DNA of 64,000 nt from Planctobacterium sp047947135 (GCA_047947135.1 CP170457.1:2790001-2854000); one strand, 5' to 3'; numbered from the stretch's first letter, positions 18,076 to 27,339 are shown. Notes: generated from the letters alone by a model not told the origin. A program made the numbers and translations.

Positions 18076-18975
18076 ATGGCATCTGTTGCATTTATAGGTC
18101 TTGGTAACATGGGTGGGCCAATGGCCATAAACCTGATCAAAGCCGGACATGAGGTGTCGGTTTTTGATTTGGTACCTTCGCAGGTGGCAAAACTGGTCGA
18201 AGCGGGCGCAAAACAAGCAGATAGCGCAAAGATTGCTGCGCAAGATGCGGAATTTGTCATCTCCATGTTGCCCGCCAGCAAACATGTTAAACAGTTGTAC
18301 CTTGGTGAAGACGGCTTGGTGAACAGTCTTCACAAAGACTGCATCGTAATTGATTCCAGCACGATTGACGCTGAATTGGCAAGAGATGTTGGCGCTGCGT
18401 TACATGAAGCGGGCATTCGTTTTGTAGATGCACCGGTTTCAGGTGGTGTCGGTGGTGCGGTCGCGGGTACGTTGACCTTTATTGTAGGGGGCGTGAAAAC
18501 CGTTTTCACTCAGGTTGAGCCAGTGCTTTCTGCAATGGGTAAGAACATCTTCCATGCGGGGGACATTGGGGCCGGACAAATTGCTAAAATATGCAATAAC
18601 ATGTTACTGGCAGTACTGATGACAGGGACCTCCGAAGCCTTGCAAATGGCTATCAATAATGGTCTGGACCCGAAAGTCATGTCGGATATCATGTTACAGA
18701 GCTCAGGTCGAAACTGGACACTGGAGCTTTATAACCCTTGCCCTGATGTGATGCCAAATGTGCCTTCATCAAACAATTATCAGGGCGGTTTTTTAGTGGA
18801 CCTGATGAAAAAAGATCTTGGATTAGCAATGGATGCTGCCAATCAAAGTCAATCAATGACACCGATGGGAGCATTGGCTGCCAGTCTGTATAACATTCAC
18901 TCTGCTCATGGCAATGGTCAAAAGGACTTTTCCAGTATCTTTGAGATGTTAGCGACGCAAAATCAGGGGAAATAA
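18076..18975 (+). CDS. mmsB: 3-Hydroxyisobutyrate dehydrogenase
   Basis: 299 residues. It oxidises 3-hydroxyisobutyrate to methylmalonate semialdehyde with NAD+, feeding MmsA. The N-terminal Rossmann motif is FIGLGNMGGPMAINLIKAGH, the substrate loop is DAPVSGGVGGAVAGTLTF (about 117-134), and the catalytic Lys lies in GQIAKICNNM (about 168-177). These are the signatures of the beta-hydroxyacid dehydrogenase family, and the operon position decides between 3-hydroxyisobutyrate and tartronate semialdehyde activity. The gene is one base from each neighbour, so it is tightly co-transcribed. Confidence 0.94.
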   Translation: MASVAFIGLGNMGGPMAINLIKAGHEVSVFDLVPSQVAKLVEAGAKQADSAKIAAQDAEFVISMLPASKHVKQLYLGEDGLVNSLHKDCIVIDSSTIDAELARDVGAALHEAGIRFVDAPVSGGVGGAVAGTLTFIVGGVKTVFTQVEPVLSAMGKNIFHAGDIGAGQIAKICNNMLLAVLMTGTSEALQMAINNGLDPKVMSDIMLQSSGRNWTLELYNPCPDVMPNVPSSNNYQGGFLVDLMKKDLGLAMDAANQSQSMTPMGALAASLYNIHSAHGNGQKDFSSIFEMLATQNQGK

Positions 18976-18976
18976 T

Positions 18977-19738
18977 ATGAATTTACAAGATAAAGTCATT
19001 GCAATTACTGGTGCGGCGCAGGGGTTGGGTCGTGCGATGGCAGATTGCTTAGCTGATGCGGGTGCCCATATTGCGCTATTGGACATGCAGGAAGATGCAC
19101 TGAACCAGGCAGCCATTGAGTTAGCGGAAAAAGGGATTACTGCTAAAGCGTATAGTTTGAATGTGACTGATGAAGAGCAGGTCGAGTCGACGTTTGCTCA
19201 GATCGCAGCGGATTTTGGCCAGATAAATGGTTTGATCAACAGTGCTGGCATCATGAGGGATGGCATGTTTCTCAAAGTGCAGGACGGCAAAGTTGTGAAG
19301 AAGATGTCGAAATCGCAATTTCAAAGTGTGTTGGACGTTAATGTCACAGGTACCTTTTTATGTGCCAGAGAAGCTGCTGCACAAATGGTGGAGACGGGCA
19401 GTCAGGGCGTTATCATCAACCTGTCTTCTGTTTCTCGTGGTGGCAATATGGGACAAAGCAACTACTCAGCATCCAAAGCTGCGGTAGCGACTATGACGGT
19501 AACCTGGGCAAAAGAGTTGGCCCGTTTCGGCATTCGTGCTGCATGTATAGCGCCAGGCTTAGTTAATACGGCAATGGCAGCGCAAATGCGCCCGGAAATG
19601 CAGGAAAAGTTTTTAAGCTCAGTACCATTACGTCGCTTAGCCGAAGTGGAAGAGCTGGGCCATGCTGCCCGGTTTATCTTTGAAAACGACTATTTCACGG
19701 GGCGTGTATTAGAGCTTGATGGCGGTACTCGGGTATAG
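18977..19738 (+). CDS. ivdG: SDR oxidoreductase, probable 2-methyl-3-hydroxybutyryl-CoA dehydrogenase
   Basis: 253 residues, classical short-chain dehydrogenase. Cofactor motif TGAAQGLGRAM (about 11-21), NSAGIM (about 88-93), catalytic Ser in NLSSVSRGG and the Tyr/Lys pair in YSASKAA (about 160-166), then APGLVNTAM. The acidic residue after the second strand (LLDMQED) favours NAD+. By position it corresponds to IvdG of Shewanella-type ivd operons, which oxidises the isoleucine intermediate 2-methyl-3-hydroxybutyryl-CoA so that the thiolase can cleave it. Similar SDRs act in fatty-acid synthesis (FabG), so the substrate is inferred from context. A terminator follows. Confidence 0.8.
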   Translation: MNLQDKVIAITGAAQGLGRAMADCLADAGAHIALLDMQEDALNQAAIELAEKGITAKAYSLNVTDEEQVESTFAQIAADFGQINGLINSAGIMRDGMFLKVQDGKVVKKMSKSQFQSVLDVNVTGTFLCAREAAAQMVETGSQGVIINLSSVSRGGNMGQSNYSASKAAVATMTVTWAKELARFGIRAACIAPGLVNTAMAAQMRPEMQEKFLSSVPLRRLAEVEELGHAARFIFENDYFTGRVLELDGGTRV

Positions 19739-19789
19739 TGTAAAAAATAACACATAGCCAAAGACACACCACCCATCTAAAATATATAG

Positions 19790-19823
19790 GGCAGCATTCA
19801 ATTCTGAAGCTGCCTTATTTTTT
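19790..19823 (+). terminator. Rho-independent terminator of the valine operon
   Basis: GGCAGC (19790-19795) pairs with GCTGCC (19809-19814). TTCA/TGAA extends the stem inside with one bulged A and an ATTC loop. TTATTTTTT follows (19815-19823). It ends eight bases before gmhB, so gmhB transcription must rely on readthrough or a promoter inside or before the hairpin. Confidence 0.85.
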
Positions 19824-19831
19824 GAAGTAGT

Positions 19832-20371
19832 ATGAAGAAAAAAGCTATATTTCTCGATAGAGACGGTGTCATCAATATCGATTTTGGTTACACCTCAACA
19901 CCTGAAGACTTTAACTTCTACGAAGGCGTATTCGCCGCTTGCCGCCGTTTTCAAAGTTTGGGATATGCGTTGGTTGTAGTAACCAATCAATCTGGAATTG
20001 CCAGAGGGTATTACTCGGAAGCTGATTTTGAAATCTTATGTGATTGGATGCTAAATCAATTTTTACAGGAAGATGTTGATCTTACTGCCATCTATCATTG
20101 TCCACACCACGCCACCGAAGGACAGGGCGAATTCCGCAAAGATTGTAATTGTCGCAAACCCAAGCCAGGTATGTTGTTGGCGGCGGCGAGTGAACATAAT
20201 ATCGACTTAAGTCAGTCTATTATGATAGGCGATAAAATCAGCGACATGGAAGCGGGCAGGGCCGCGGGCGTGAAAAAATGTATCCTGATTGAAGAATCTG
20301 ACGTAAAAGATAAAATGCAGCATCCTGCTGTAGATGATGTCGCAAAAGCCCTAATGCATGTCAGAATTTAA
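19832..20371 (+). CDS. gmhB: D-glycero-beta-D-manno-heptose-1,7-bisphosphate 7-phosphatase
   Basis: 179 residues, HAD-superfamily phosphatase. Catalytic motif I is FLDRDGVIN (about 7-15), motif II VVTNQSGIARG (about 49-59) and motif IV IGDKISDMEAGRAAG (about 131-145). The zinc loop is also present: CPHH (about 90-93) and CNCRKPKPG (about 106-114). It removes the 7-phosphate in ADP-heptose synthesis for the LPS inner core. The gene stands alone here; other heptose genes are not in the window. Confidence 0.93.
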   Translation: MKKKAIFLDRDGVINIDFGYTSTPEDFNFYEGVFAACRRFQSLGYALVVVTNQSGIARGYYSEADFEILCDWMLNQFLQEDVDLTAIYHCPHHATEGQGEFRKDCNCRKPKPGMLLAAASEHNIDLSQSIMIGDKISDMEAGRAAGVKKCILIEESDVKDKMQHPAVDDVAKALMHVRI

Positions 20372-20487
20372 CCACTTGAACTAAAAGAGTATTTTAGTTT
20401 TCCCAGAATATGGTTAACATGCATGTTCGAAAAAGCAAATAAAGCAATTTGTGCCATAGACGAAGGCATGAAGGTTTAGTGACAAGC

Positions 20488-22980
20488 ATGGCAGAAAATG
20501 CAAGTATGCTGGTAGTGACGGCAAGCGCCGAGCGCTATCAGAAAATCAGATCTAAGTTAAAAAATCAGTTTCGTACCATAGAGCATGCCAGCGATAGTGG
20601 CAGCGCCATTTCCAAATTAAAAATAAAACCTTTTGAATGTATTGTCTCCGATACCGAAATTGGCGACATCGATGCCTGGCGTTTAGTGCGAATGCTGCGT
20701 GCCAATCTCTTCGTGACGGATGCTGACGCCCCATTTATCTTAATTTCTGATACCTATTGTGAGCACATCGCGCAAACCACCGCGGCGGCTTTTGCCATAG
20801 ACCAGGTAGTGGCACAGGATCATCTGGATGAGCTGCCCAGTGTCGTAGAGAAACACTCTTTGGCGTCACAAACCGGCTTAAATAAGCCAGCGGTATTAGT
20901 GATTGAAGACGATCACGACATTTCAGAATTAGCTTCACGCTTGTTAAAAGTGTCCTATCGTGTCGAAACTGCTGACACAGGCACCAGGGGGCTCGATAAA
21001 TATTTGAATGGGCAGTTCGATATTGTGTTACTAGACGTGCAATTGCCGGAAATGTCAGGGCATCAGGTGCTCGATGCCATTATGGCCCATAATCCGCAAC
21101 AGGCCGTTGTAATCATGACCGCTCATGGCGGCACTGATGTCGCTGAAGAGCTGCTGATAAAAGGGGCCGTGGACTTTATTCCCAAGCCTTTTAAAGGTGA
21201 TCAATTACGTGCTGTTATCGCGATTGCTGCCCAACGTGAAAATTATTTAATCAGTAATAGTCAATTCGAAGACAAAGTACTCACCATCGAACAACGTGAA
21301 CATCAGTACAAGGAATTGTCTGAGGCCCATACGCGCTTGCTTAATCACCTTTCTACGGTCGTCATGGAGTTGGATGGTGAAGGGCGAATAAAATTCGTAA
21401 ACCGGGCGTGGCGAGACCTGACAGGTTACCGGGATTCAGAAACGATTGGGGAATTGCTGGAGTCATTTGGGTATGGTGATGATGGTGAGACAACTCAATA
21501 TGTTAGACATCATTTGGATAAAGTGATTAGTGGTGAGGTTGACTACAACAAAATTGAATATCAGGTCAGCACCAAGTCTTTGAGTTCGATTTGGGTTGAA
21601 GTCCAATTTAATGATTTGCATCGACATGGTGAATTGGTCGGCGTTACCGTGACGATGGACAACATTGATGACCGCAAAAAAGCAGAGCTGGAGCTAAGCC
21701 ATTTAGCGTCTCATGATACTCTCACCAACCTCTTTAATCGCCACTATTTCGATTCAGAGTTACGACGACTGGCAGATACCGCCCTTATCAACAAGCATAC
21801 CCATTGTCTACTGTATCTGGACTTGGACCACTTTAAGGTCATCAACGATACCCAAGGTCATCATCAGGGAGATCAGGTCATTAAGGACGTGGCAGACAAG
21901 TTGCTGGCAATGAAACGTGAAGGGGACGTGTATTGTCGAGTCGGCGGCGATGAATTCGCCTTATTGCTACCCAGAACAGAACTAGCCGATGCGGAGCAGT
22001 TTGCTCAGCGCATCTGTACGATGTTGCAAAATGGTCATTATCAGTTCGATGATCGGATATTTAAAATCAGTTGCAGCATCGGGATGACCGAAATCAGCGG
22101 AGTCGAAATCCTGCCTGAAACCTATTTGCAACAGGCGGATATTGCCCTCTACGTCGCAAAACGTCGTGGTCGCAATCAGGTGCATACTTATGGGTTGGAG
22201 GACCGTGATACCGAGGACTTTAAAGCCTCTGTACAATGGGTGCATATACTGCAAAAAGCGATAGTAAACGATCAATTAATCTTGCACTTCCAACCTGTTT
22301 TTGATGCTGTGACTGGCAGCGTTGCCTATTTCGAAGCACTGGTTCGTTTAGTGGTAGATGACCGCATAATCATGCCTGGCGAATTTATCCCCGCTCTAGA
22401 GCGGGTCGAAGATACCAACTTGTTGGATCATCAGGTAGTTTCTAAAGCAATCAGCATGATTAGTGAGTTTGACGTTTTAGAAAAGGTCGCGATCAACCTG
22501 TCGGCACAAGCATTCAGCGATGACAATTTGTTGCCACTGGTACAAGAAAAACTGGCGCAATATGGTGTAAGTGCAGGGCAAATCATATTTGAGGTAACCG
22601 AAAGTGCCAGTTTAACCAATCTGGACGCTACCAGAGGCATGATCAATAAGCTGATGGAGCTAGGCTGTGAGTTTTCTATTGATGACTTTGGGACCGGTTT
22701 TAGTACGTTCAGTTACTTAAAACAATTGCCTGCAAACAGCGTCAAGATAGACGGTTCTTTTGTAAAAGATATGGTGGAAAACCCAATAGATAAAGCGTTG
22801 GTTAAATCTATTTGTGAGGTAGCCACAGCACTCCAGAAAACCACCGTTGCGGAGTTCGTTGAGAATGAACAAACGGCAGTCGCTTTACGGGCACTTGGTG
22901 TGGATTATCTGCAGGGTTACCATCTAAGCCGTCCATTGGATATTAAAACTACCCAGGAAACGTACGCGGAAGCTGTATAA
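20488..22980 (+). CDS. Receiver-receiver-PAS-GGDEF-EAL cyclic-di-GMP protein
   Basis: About 830 residues; the frame allows a start at 20449, GTG 20479 or ATG 20488, and the last is chosen for its fit to the first domain. Domains in order: a degenerate receiver (about 1-125, VTASAE in place of the acidic pocket); a canonical receiver (VIEDDHD, phospho-Asp in LLDVQLPEMSG, Lys in IPKPF); a PAS domain (about 280-400); GGDEF with intact VGGDEFALL (about 490-500); EAL with YFEALVRL, DDFGTGFSTFSYL, KIDGSFVKDM and QGYHLSRPL. Both catalytic domains keep their key residues, so it could make or degrade c-di-GMP. No kinase partner is adjacent. Confidence 0.88.
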   Translation: MAENASMLVVTASAERYQKIRSKLKNQFRTIEHASDSGSAISKLKIKPFECIVSDTEIGDIDAWRLVRMLRANLFVTDADAPFILISDTYCEHIAQTTAAAFAIDQVVAQDHLDELPSVVEKHSLASQTGLNKPAVLVIEDDHDISELASRLLKVSYRVETADTGTRGLDKYLNGQFDIVLLDVQLPEMSGHQVLDAIMAHNPQQAVVIMTAHGGTDVAEELLIKGAVDFIPKPFKGDQLRAVIAIAAQRENYLISNSQFEDKVLTIEQREHQYKELSEAHTRLLNHLSTVVMELDGEGRIKFVNRAWRDLTGYRDSETIGELLESFGYGDDGETTQYVRHHLDKVISGEVDYNKIEYQVSTKSLSSIWVEVQFNDLHRHGELVGVTVTMDNIDDRKKAELELSHLASHDTLTNLFNRHYFDSELRRLADTALINKHTHCLLYLDLDHFKVINDTQGHHQGDQVIKDVADKLLAMKREGDVYCRVGGDEFALLLPRTELADAEQFAQRICTMLQNGHYQFDDRIFKISCSIGMTEISGVEILPETYLQQADIALYVAKRRGRNQVHTYGLEDRDTEDFKASVQWVHILQKAIVNDQLILHFQPVFDAVTGSVAYFEALVRLVVDDRIIMPGEFIPALERVEDTNLLDHQVVSKAISMISEFDVLEKVAINLSAQAFSDDNLLPLVQEKLAQYGVSAGQIIFEVTESASLTNLDATRGMINKLMELGCEFSIDDFGTGFSTFSYLKQLPANSVKIDGSFVKDMVENPIDKALVKSICEVATALQKTTVAEFVENEQTAVALRALGVDYLQGYHLSRPLDIKTTQETYAEAV

Positions 22981-23062
22981 ACCTGTTCAAAAACAAAAGC
23001 CTACTAATTTAAGGTAAATTAAATATCCTGTAAAGCATTAATTTGCCAAAATTGATAGATTT

Positions 23063-23091
23063 TTGACCAATTTGCTATTCATACCTAAATA
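23063..23091 (+). promoter_or_regulatory. Possible sigma-70 promoter of the ThDP enzyme gene
   Basis: TTGACC (23063-23068) is a good -35. A 17-base spacer leads to TAAATA (23086-23091), a weak -10. It lies about 60 bases before the start codon. Confidence 0.35.
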
Positions 23092-23149
23092 TTTTGTGTA
23101 CATTGTGCGCCGCTTTACGGTTTTTTAACAGTGTGCAGGTGGATAAAAT

Positions 23150-24943
23150 ATGTCTATGGCGGATTCAAAAAAAGAATCAAATGTAGATATGGAGGTCTTT
23201 ACATACGCGGATTTGATTGTTGATTACCTTCATCAATTAGGTATCGAGTATGTGTTTGGTGTACCGGGTGGTGCAATAGAACCTCTATATAACGCCATGG
23301 CAACATCTGCCCAGCATGGTGGCGTAAAATCAGTTGTCGCCAGACATGAGTCAGGTGCCGCTTTTATGGCTGATGGGTATGCACGTGAAACCGGCAGGAT
23401 CGGCGTATGTTGCGCCACGACAGGTCCCGGTGCTACTAACCTGATAACCGGCGTATCAGGCGCGTTTGCTGATAATATTCCGTTGCTGGTCATCACTGCC
23501 CAGACACCACTGCCAAAATTCGGTCGACGCGCACTACAAGACTCTTCTTGCACTGCAATTGATACCGTCAGTATGTTCAACCACTGCTGCAAGTATTCAA
23601 CACTTGTCAGTCACCATGAACAACTGGAAACCAAATTGGTTTCCGCGCTTATGACTGCACGCAACGAGCCTGCTGGCCCGGTGCACATCAGTATTCCCTC
23701 TGACGTATTAAGAACTATCGCTGAAAAGCCCATGGCTTCAGAACCCAGAACCCTTAGAGCCCGTTACACACTAACGGATCAAGGGGCAATGGACCAACTT
23801 GTCATTGAATTGAAGTCAGTAAATAAAGTGGCGCTATTTATCGGGGATGGCTGTGAAGGGGCCTCTACAGATATTATGCGATTTGCTGAAATGATTAACG
23901 CGCCTTTTGTTACCGGCCCAATGGGCAAACGCTGGGTCGATGAAACCCATCCGCTGTATCGCGGAGTATTCGGGTTTGCAGGGCATGATAGCGCAAAAGA
24001 ACTGTTAGCCGACAAGAACAAAGAAATTGATTTGGTGATCGCGATTGGCGCAGCGCTGGGTGAATTGGGTACAAGAGGTTGGTCTCAGGAGCTGATCAAC
24101 AACAAGCTGATTCATGTGGATTCGAGAATTGAGCATTTCACACGCTCGCATATGGCAAAATTACATGTTTGTGGCCACCTTCCTACCATTTTTCGCATCG
24201 TTAATGAAAAACTCAATAGAGCACAGCGCTACTGGGATAAAGTGTGGAGTGGTATGGAGATGCCGCAAAAGCAGAATATAAACGGTTGTAGCACCACTTT
24301 ATATCAGGAAGATTTGTGCCTCAGTGAAGACAATCCAATTAAACCACAGCGTTTATTTACTCATTTAAGCCGTGAGCTGCCGCTAGACACACGATTATTT
24401 GTCGATGCTGGTAATGCCTGGTCATGGTCAATTCAGTATTATCAGCGTAAGGAGCATGACGGTAAATTCCATATTGCAATGGGGCTGGGTTCAATGGCGT
24501 GGGCCATTGGGTCTGTTATCGGCTCAGCAATGGGTGATCCAAAACGAAATGCTCATGTCTGTATTACAGGCGATGGTAGTTATCTTATGGGGTCGCAGGA
24601 AATCACCGTAGCAAAACAGCAGGAACTGCCTATTGTATACATCATTTTAAATGATGGTGTATTGGGTATGGTGATGCACGGTCAACGCTTAGGTGGAGCC
24701 GCCCAGACGGGATTTGAATTGGGCGAAATTAATTACGCTATGATCGCCGAAGGCATGGGGATTGAAGGGATAGTGATCAATACCGTTGAGGAATTAGAAG
24801 CCATTGATTACAAAAGATTATTTAATAAACAGGCCCCCACATTAATTGACGTGCGCGTTGATAAAGAAGCCGTTCCACCTATGGCCGATCGCGTTAAAGG
24901 TATCGCTACAAATGGCAGTACTTCAGCGACACCTGGTGGGTGA
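23150..24943 (+). CDS. Thiamine-diphosphate enzyme related to acetolactate synthase large subunit
   Basis: 597 residues with the three domains of the POX/AHAS family. N-terminal ThDP-pyrimidine domain: FGVPGGAIEPLYNAM and ARHESGAAFMADGYAR, whose Glu activates the cofactor, then TGPGATNL. Middle domain about 200-350. C-terminal domain: GDGSYLMGSQEITVAKQQ (about 475-492) followed by ILNDGVLGMVMHGQR, the metal/ThDP motif. It may form acetolactate or act on another 2-oxo acid; no regulatory small subunit (ilvN/ilvH) adjoins it, and the N-terminal extension before residue 15 is unusual. It is convergent with the SDR gene ten bases away, so it is not part of that block. Confidence 0.8.
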   Translation: MSMADSKKESNVDMEVFTYADLIVDYLHQLGIEYVFGVPGGAIEPLYNAMATSAQHGGVKSVVARHESGAAFMADGYARETGRIGVCCATTGPGATNLITGVSGAFADNIPLLVITAQTPLPKFGRRALQDSSCTAIDTVSMFNHCCKYSTLVSHHEQLETKLVSALMTARNEPAGPVHISIPSDVLRTIAEKPMASEPRTLRARYTLTDQGAMDQLVIELKSVNKVALFIGDGCEGASTDIMRFAEMINAPFVTGPMGKRWVDETHPLYRGVFGFAGHDSAKELLADKNKEIDLVIAIGAALGELGTRGWSQELINNKLIHVDSRIEHFTRSHMAKLHVCGHLPTIFRIVNEKLNRAQRYWDKVWSGMEMPQKQNINGCSTTLYQEDLCLSEDNPIKPQRLFTHLSRELPLDTRLFVDAGNAWSWSIQYYQRKEHDGKFHIAMGLGSMAWAIGSVIGSAMGDPKRNAHVCITGDGSYLMGSQEITVAKQQELPIVYIILNDGVLGMVMHGQRLGGAAQTGFELGEINYAMIAEGMGIEGIVINTVEELEAIDYKRLFNKQAPTLIDVRVDKEAVPPMADRVKGIATNGSTSATPGG

Positions 24944-24952
24944 TACATAGTA

Positions 24953-25675
24953 TTATATAGCGTTTACACCACCATCAGCTTCCCAAGTTGCACCTGTTAC
25001 ATAGGTGCAATGTAATTGTCCATAAATAACATCAGCGATTTCTGAAGCATATCCATATCTTTTCAATGGGATCATTTGTTCTTGTTGACTTCTGATTTCC
25101 GCCATTGCTTCTTTCGGTATACCTAATTTATCTAAAATAGGAGTATCAATGGCACCTGGAGCAACAGCGTTTATTCTTACACCTTTTGCAGCTGTTTCTA
25201 CAGCCAGGCTTTTAACTAGTGAGTCCATAGCACCTTTCGTTAGCGCATAAAGGCTCGCATTTGGAAGTCCATTTTCGACTACAGCAGAAGTAACAATTGT
25301 AATAGCTCCTTTGGAAAGTGACAGGGTTGGCAATAACCATTTGATCAAAAAATAAGAACCTTTGATATTGGCATTGATGAAATACTCAAAATCTGATTCA
25401 TCTGTTTCTTCAATTGGTTTAAAAACTGCTGCAGCGGCATTCAATACAACGAAATTTATACCTTTTCTTTTAACGTATTCTGCCAGTAACTCTATTTCAT
25501 TAAGTTTGCTTATGTCAGCTTTAAAGAAATCACATCCTATCTCTTTCGCAGCCTTTTCAAGCCTCTCTGTTGAGCGACCTGAAATAATGACATCTAAACC
25601 CTCGTTTTTCATTTTTATCGCTGTCGCAAAGCCGATACCTGAATTGCCACCTGTTATTAATACTTTATTCGCCAT
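24953..25675 (-). CDS. SDR-family oxidoreductase of the citrate-synthase-like block
   Basis: 240 residues. Cofactor motif TGGNSGIGFATA (about 8-19), Arg in SGRSTERLEKAA (suggesting NADPH), LNAAAAVF replacing the usual NNAG, catalytic Ser in IVTSAVVENG and Tyr/Lys in YALTKGA (about 143-149), then NAVAPGAIDTPIL. The substrate is unknown. It starts ten bases after the stop of the second citrate-synthase-like gene and looks like the last gene of a minus-strand operon with those two and the split TonB receptor. Codons are visibly AT-richer than in the flanking genes, suggesting the block was acquired as a unit. Confidence 0.85.
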   Translation of the reverse strand: MANKVLITGGNSGIGFATAIKMKNEGLDVIISGRSTERLEKAAKEIGCDFFKADISKLNEIELLAEYVKRKGINFVVLNAAAAVFKPIEETDESDFEYFINANIKGSYFLIKWLLPTLSLSKGAITIVTSAVVENGLPNASLYALTKGAMDSLVKSLAVETAAKGVRINAVAPGAIDTPILDKLGIPKEAMAEIRSQQEQMIPLKRYGYASEIADVIYGQLHCTYVTGATWEADGGVNAI

Positions 25676-25685
25676 TCATAATCTC

Positions 25686-26522
25686 TCACTGAGTAATCTT
25701 TCTTTTTGCGGGTCCCGTATACTTTATGTCAGAGCATCTAAGGGGTAAAAAGCTTAATTCCGTGTTATCTGCCGCCTCTGCATAACATGCATGCACACCT
25801 GACTGAACCCAACTTGAAAATAGTCTTTCTACATTTTTTCCATCATATCCCAAATCAGAAAGTACGGCTGCCATATAGCCAGCTACGTTAAAGCCTTCGT
25901 TATGGTGAGTATTTAAATAATTGTGAATATCTATCGCTATTTGCTCATGTGAACCTGGAACGAAACCTAATTGTTGTCCGACTCTTTGCATCGCTGAGAC
26001 TCTCTCATCCCCCGATGCAATCGGCCTAGAATACCCAACTATTACAGGCTTTGATTTCAGCAATTTCGAACGAGCCGCCAGTTCGCACTCTACGATTGCG
26101 TCTATAGACATCCCCTCCAACTGTTGAACCCTGGCTTTCTTTATGAAGTCGATACAAGCTTTCATGGTTCCGGAACCGTACATTCTGGAATCGGCAGCTA
26201 AAATGCCTCCCGCTACAGCAGATGGGCATGACGCTTTGATAGTCCCCGCTAATGCACCAATTTGGTTGCACCATATCCTGGGGTCAGGCCAGCTTAAACA
26301 GATAAATCCAGCCTCTAACCATTTTGCAACGGACTCTGAAGGTAATTTACCTGTAACATTCAAAACTAATACTTGAAAATAGCTTCGGTGACCAACTAAT
26401 TCATTCATCATATCGTAGCCATGATTATAGACGGCTTCTCCGATACGCCAGCCACCCTTCTTACTGACTACCTTGTTTCTCAGTGCATCCCAAATATGCG
26501 TATCATTAAGTTGTGATGACAT
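25686..26522 (-). CDS. Citrate-synthase-fold protein, copy B
   Basis: 278 residues, shorter than standard citrate synthase (about 430) and similar to citryl-CoA-lyase-like small-domain proteins. Seen: LVLNVTGKLPSESVAKWLEAG (split by position about 53-73) and WPDPRIWCNQIGALAGTIKA (about 77-96), then GGILAADSRMYGSG and IVGYSRPIASGDERVSAM (about 160-178). In citrate synthases the last two regions carry catalytic His (the H-G-G and GFGH motifs); here YGSG and GYSRP stand instead. The start overlaps copy A by 17 bases, so the two are coupled and perhaps form a heteromer. Fold assignment is by recollection of motif order; reaction unknown. Confidence 0.65.
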   Translation of the reverse strand: MSSQLNDTHIWDALRNKVVSKKGGWRIGEAVYNHGYDMMNELVGHRSYFQVLVLNVTGKLPSESVAKWLEAGFICLSWPDPRIWCNQIGALAGTIKASCPSAVAGGILAADSRMYGSGTMKACIDFIKKARVQQLEGMSIDAIVECELAARSKLLKSKPVIVGYSRPIASGDERVSAMQRVGQQLGFVPGSHEQIAIDIHNYLNTHHNEGFNVAGYMAAVLSDLGYDGKNVERLFSSWVQSGVHACYAEAADNTELSFLPLRCSDIKYTGPAKRKITQ

Positions 26523-27339
26523 ATTTGTCCTCAGAAATAAATGGCATTTCAGTTAAGGCTTTGTTCGCTTTCTCTACCCCATGCATCATTAATCCGGGGG
26601 CTTGTAATATTTGAAAAAGCCCACAACCAATCCGGTAGTTCAAGCCTAAATCACACATTATCGTTGCAGCAAGGCCTGTCGGTAACCAGGATAGTTTCCC
26701 TGGTTGATGCAAATTAAGCAGTGCAACAAATTCGTTTGCCCATTTGACATAGGGTAATCCTGTGTCATCAATGTGATTGGCCAAATTTTGCGTTAGAATA
26801 TCAAATCCGTTATAAATTGTTCCAAATCCAGGAATGGGATTAGGTTTATTGCTTTCACATTCCACTTTTCGCACTATTTCCAAAGGGCTTTTTTCAATGC
26901 TTTTTTCTAAAAATTGCATACAATTTGCGACTTCTTTGCTTCCTAAATAATCGCTTGATAGAACCTGCAAACCTATGGGCAAAATATGACTGATCTCAGT
27001 TCTGCCAATACCTGCATTCATCGCAGCCCGGGTTGCCGGATGCCTTATGCCGGGGGTAATAAATGCTTTAAGAAGGAACTCGAGTAATCTACTTTGTTGG
27101 GCGTTAGGTAGGTCGCCTTTTAACATCAGAAAAAGCATCTCAACATAGGATTTGGCTTTGACAAGTTCTTCAAAGTTGTAGCCATATAGATAGGATTTTT
27201 CCGCTAAGTAAGGGTTTTCCTCAGATTCTTCCTCCATCCAGATACCATTTGGGATGGCGGAAGTAAATTCATCACCCTTAGATTTTTCTTGTTGCTTAAT
27301 CTTCTTTTCGGTCAAAATGTATAGCTCGCTTTCAACCAA
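26506..27339 (-). CDS. Citrate-synthase-fold protein, copy A
   Basis: 277 residues from TTG at 27339; a later start within the first 20 codons is possible. It follows the small citryl-CoA-lyase/citrate-synthase layout: YLYGYNFEELVKAKSYVEML (about 50-69), FLMLKGDLPN, RHPATRAAMNAG (about 110-121), NPIPGFGTIYNGFDILTQ and GLAATIMCDLGLNY, then GLFQILQAPGLMMHGVEK. Citrate synthases need His in the GFGH motif and in an HGG(A) motif; here they read GFGT and DYLGS. The start overlaps the TonB receptor end by 28 bases. Either it is a non-catalytic partner of copy B or it uses different residues. Confidence 0.65.
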   Translation of the reverse strand: MVESELYILTEKKIKQQEKSKGDEFTSAIPNGIWMEEESEENPYLAEKSYLYGYNFEELVKAKSYVEMLFLMLKGDLPNAQQSRLLEFLLKAFITPGIRHPATRAAMNAGIGRTEISHILPIGLQVLSSDYLGSKEVANCMQFLEKSIEKSPLEIVRKVECESNKPNPIPGFGTIYNGFDILTQNLANHIDDTGLPYVKWANEFVALLNLHQPGKLSWLPTGLAATIMCDLGLNYRIGCGLFQILQAPGLMMHGVEKANKALTEMPFISEDKYVITT

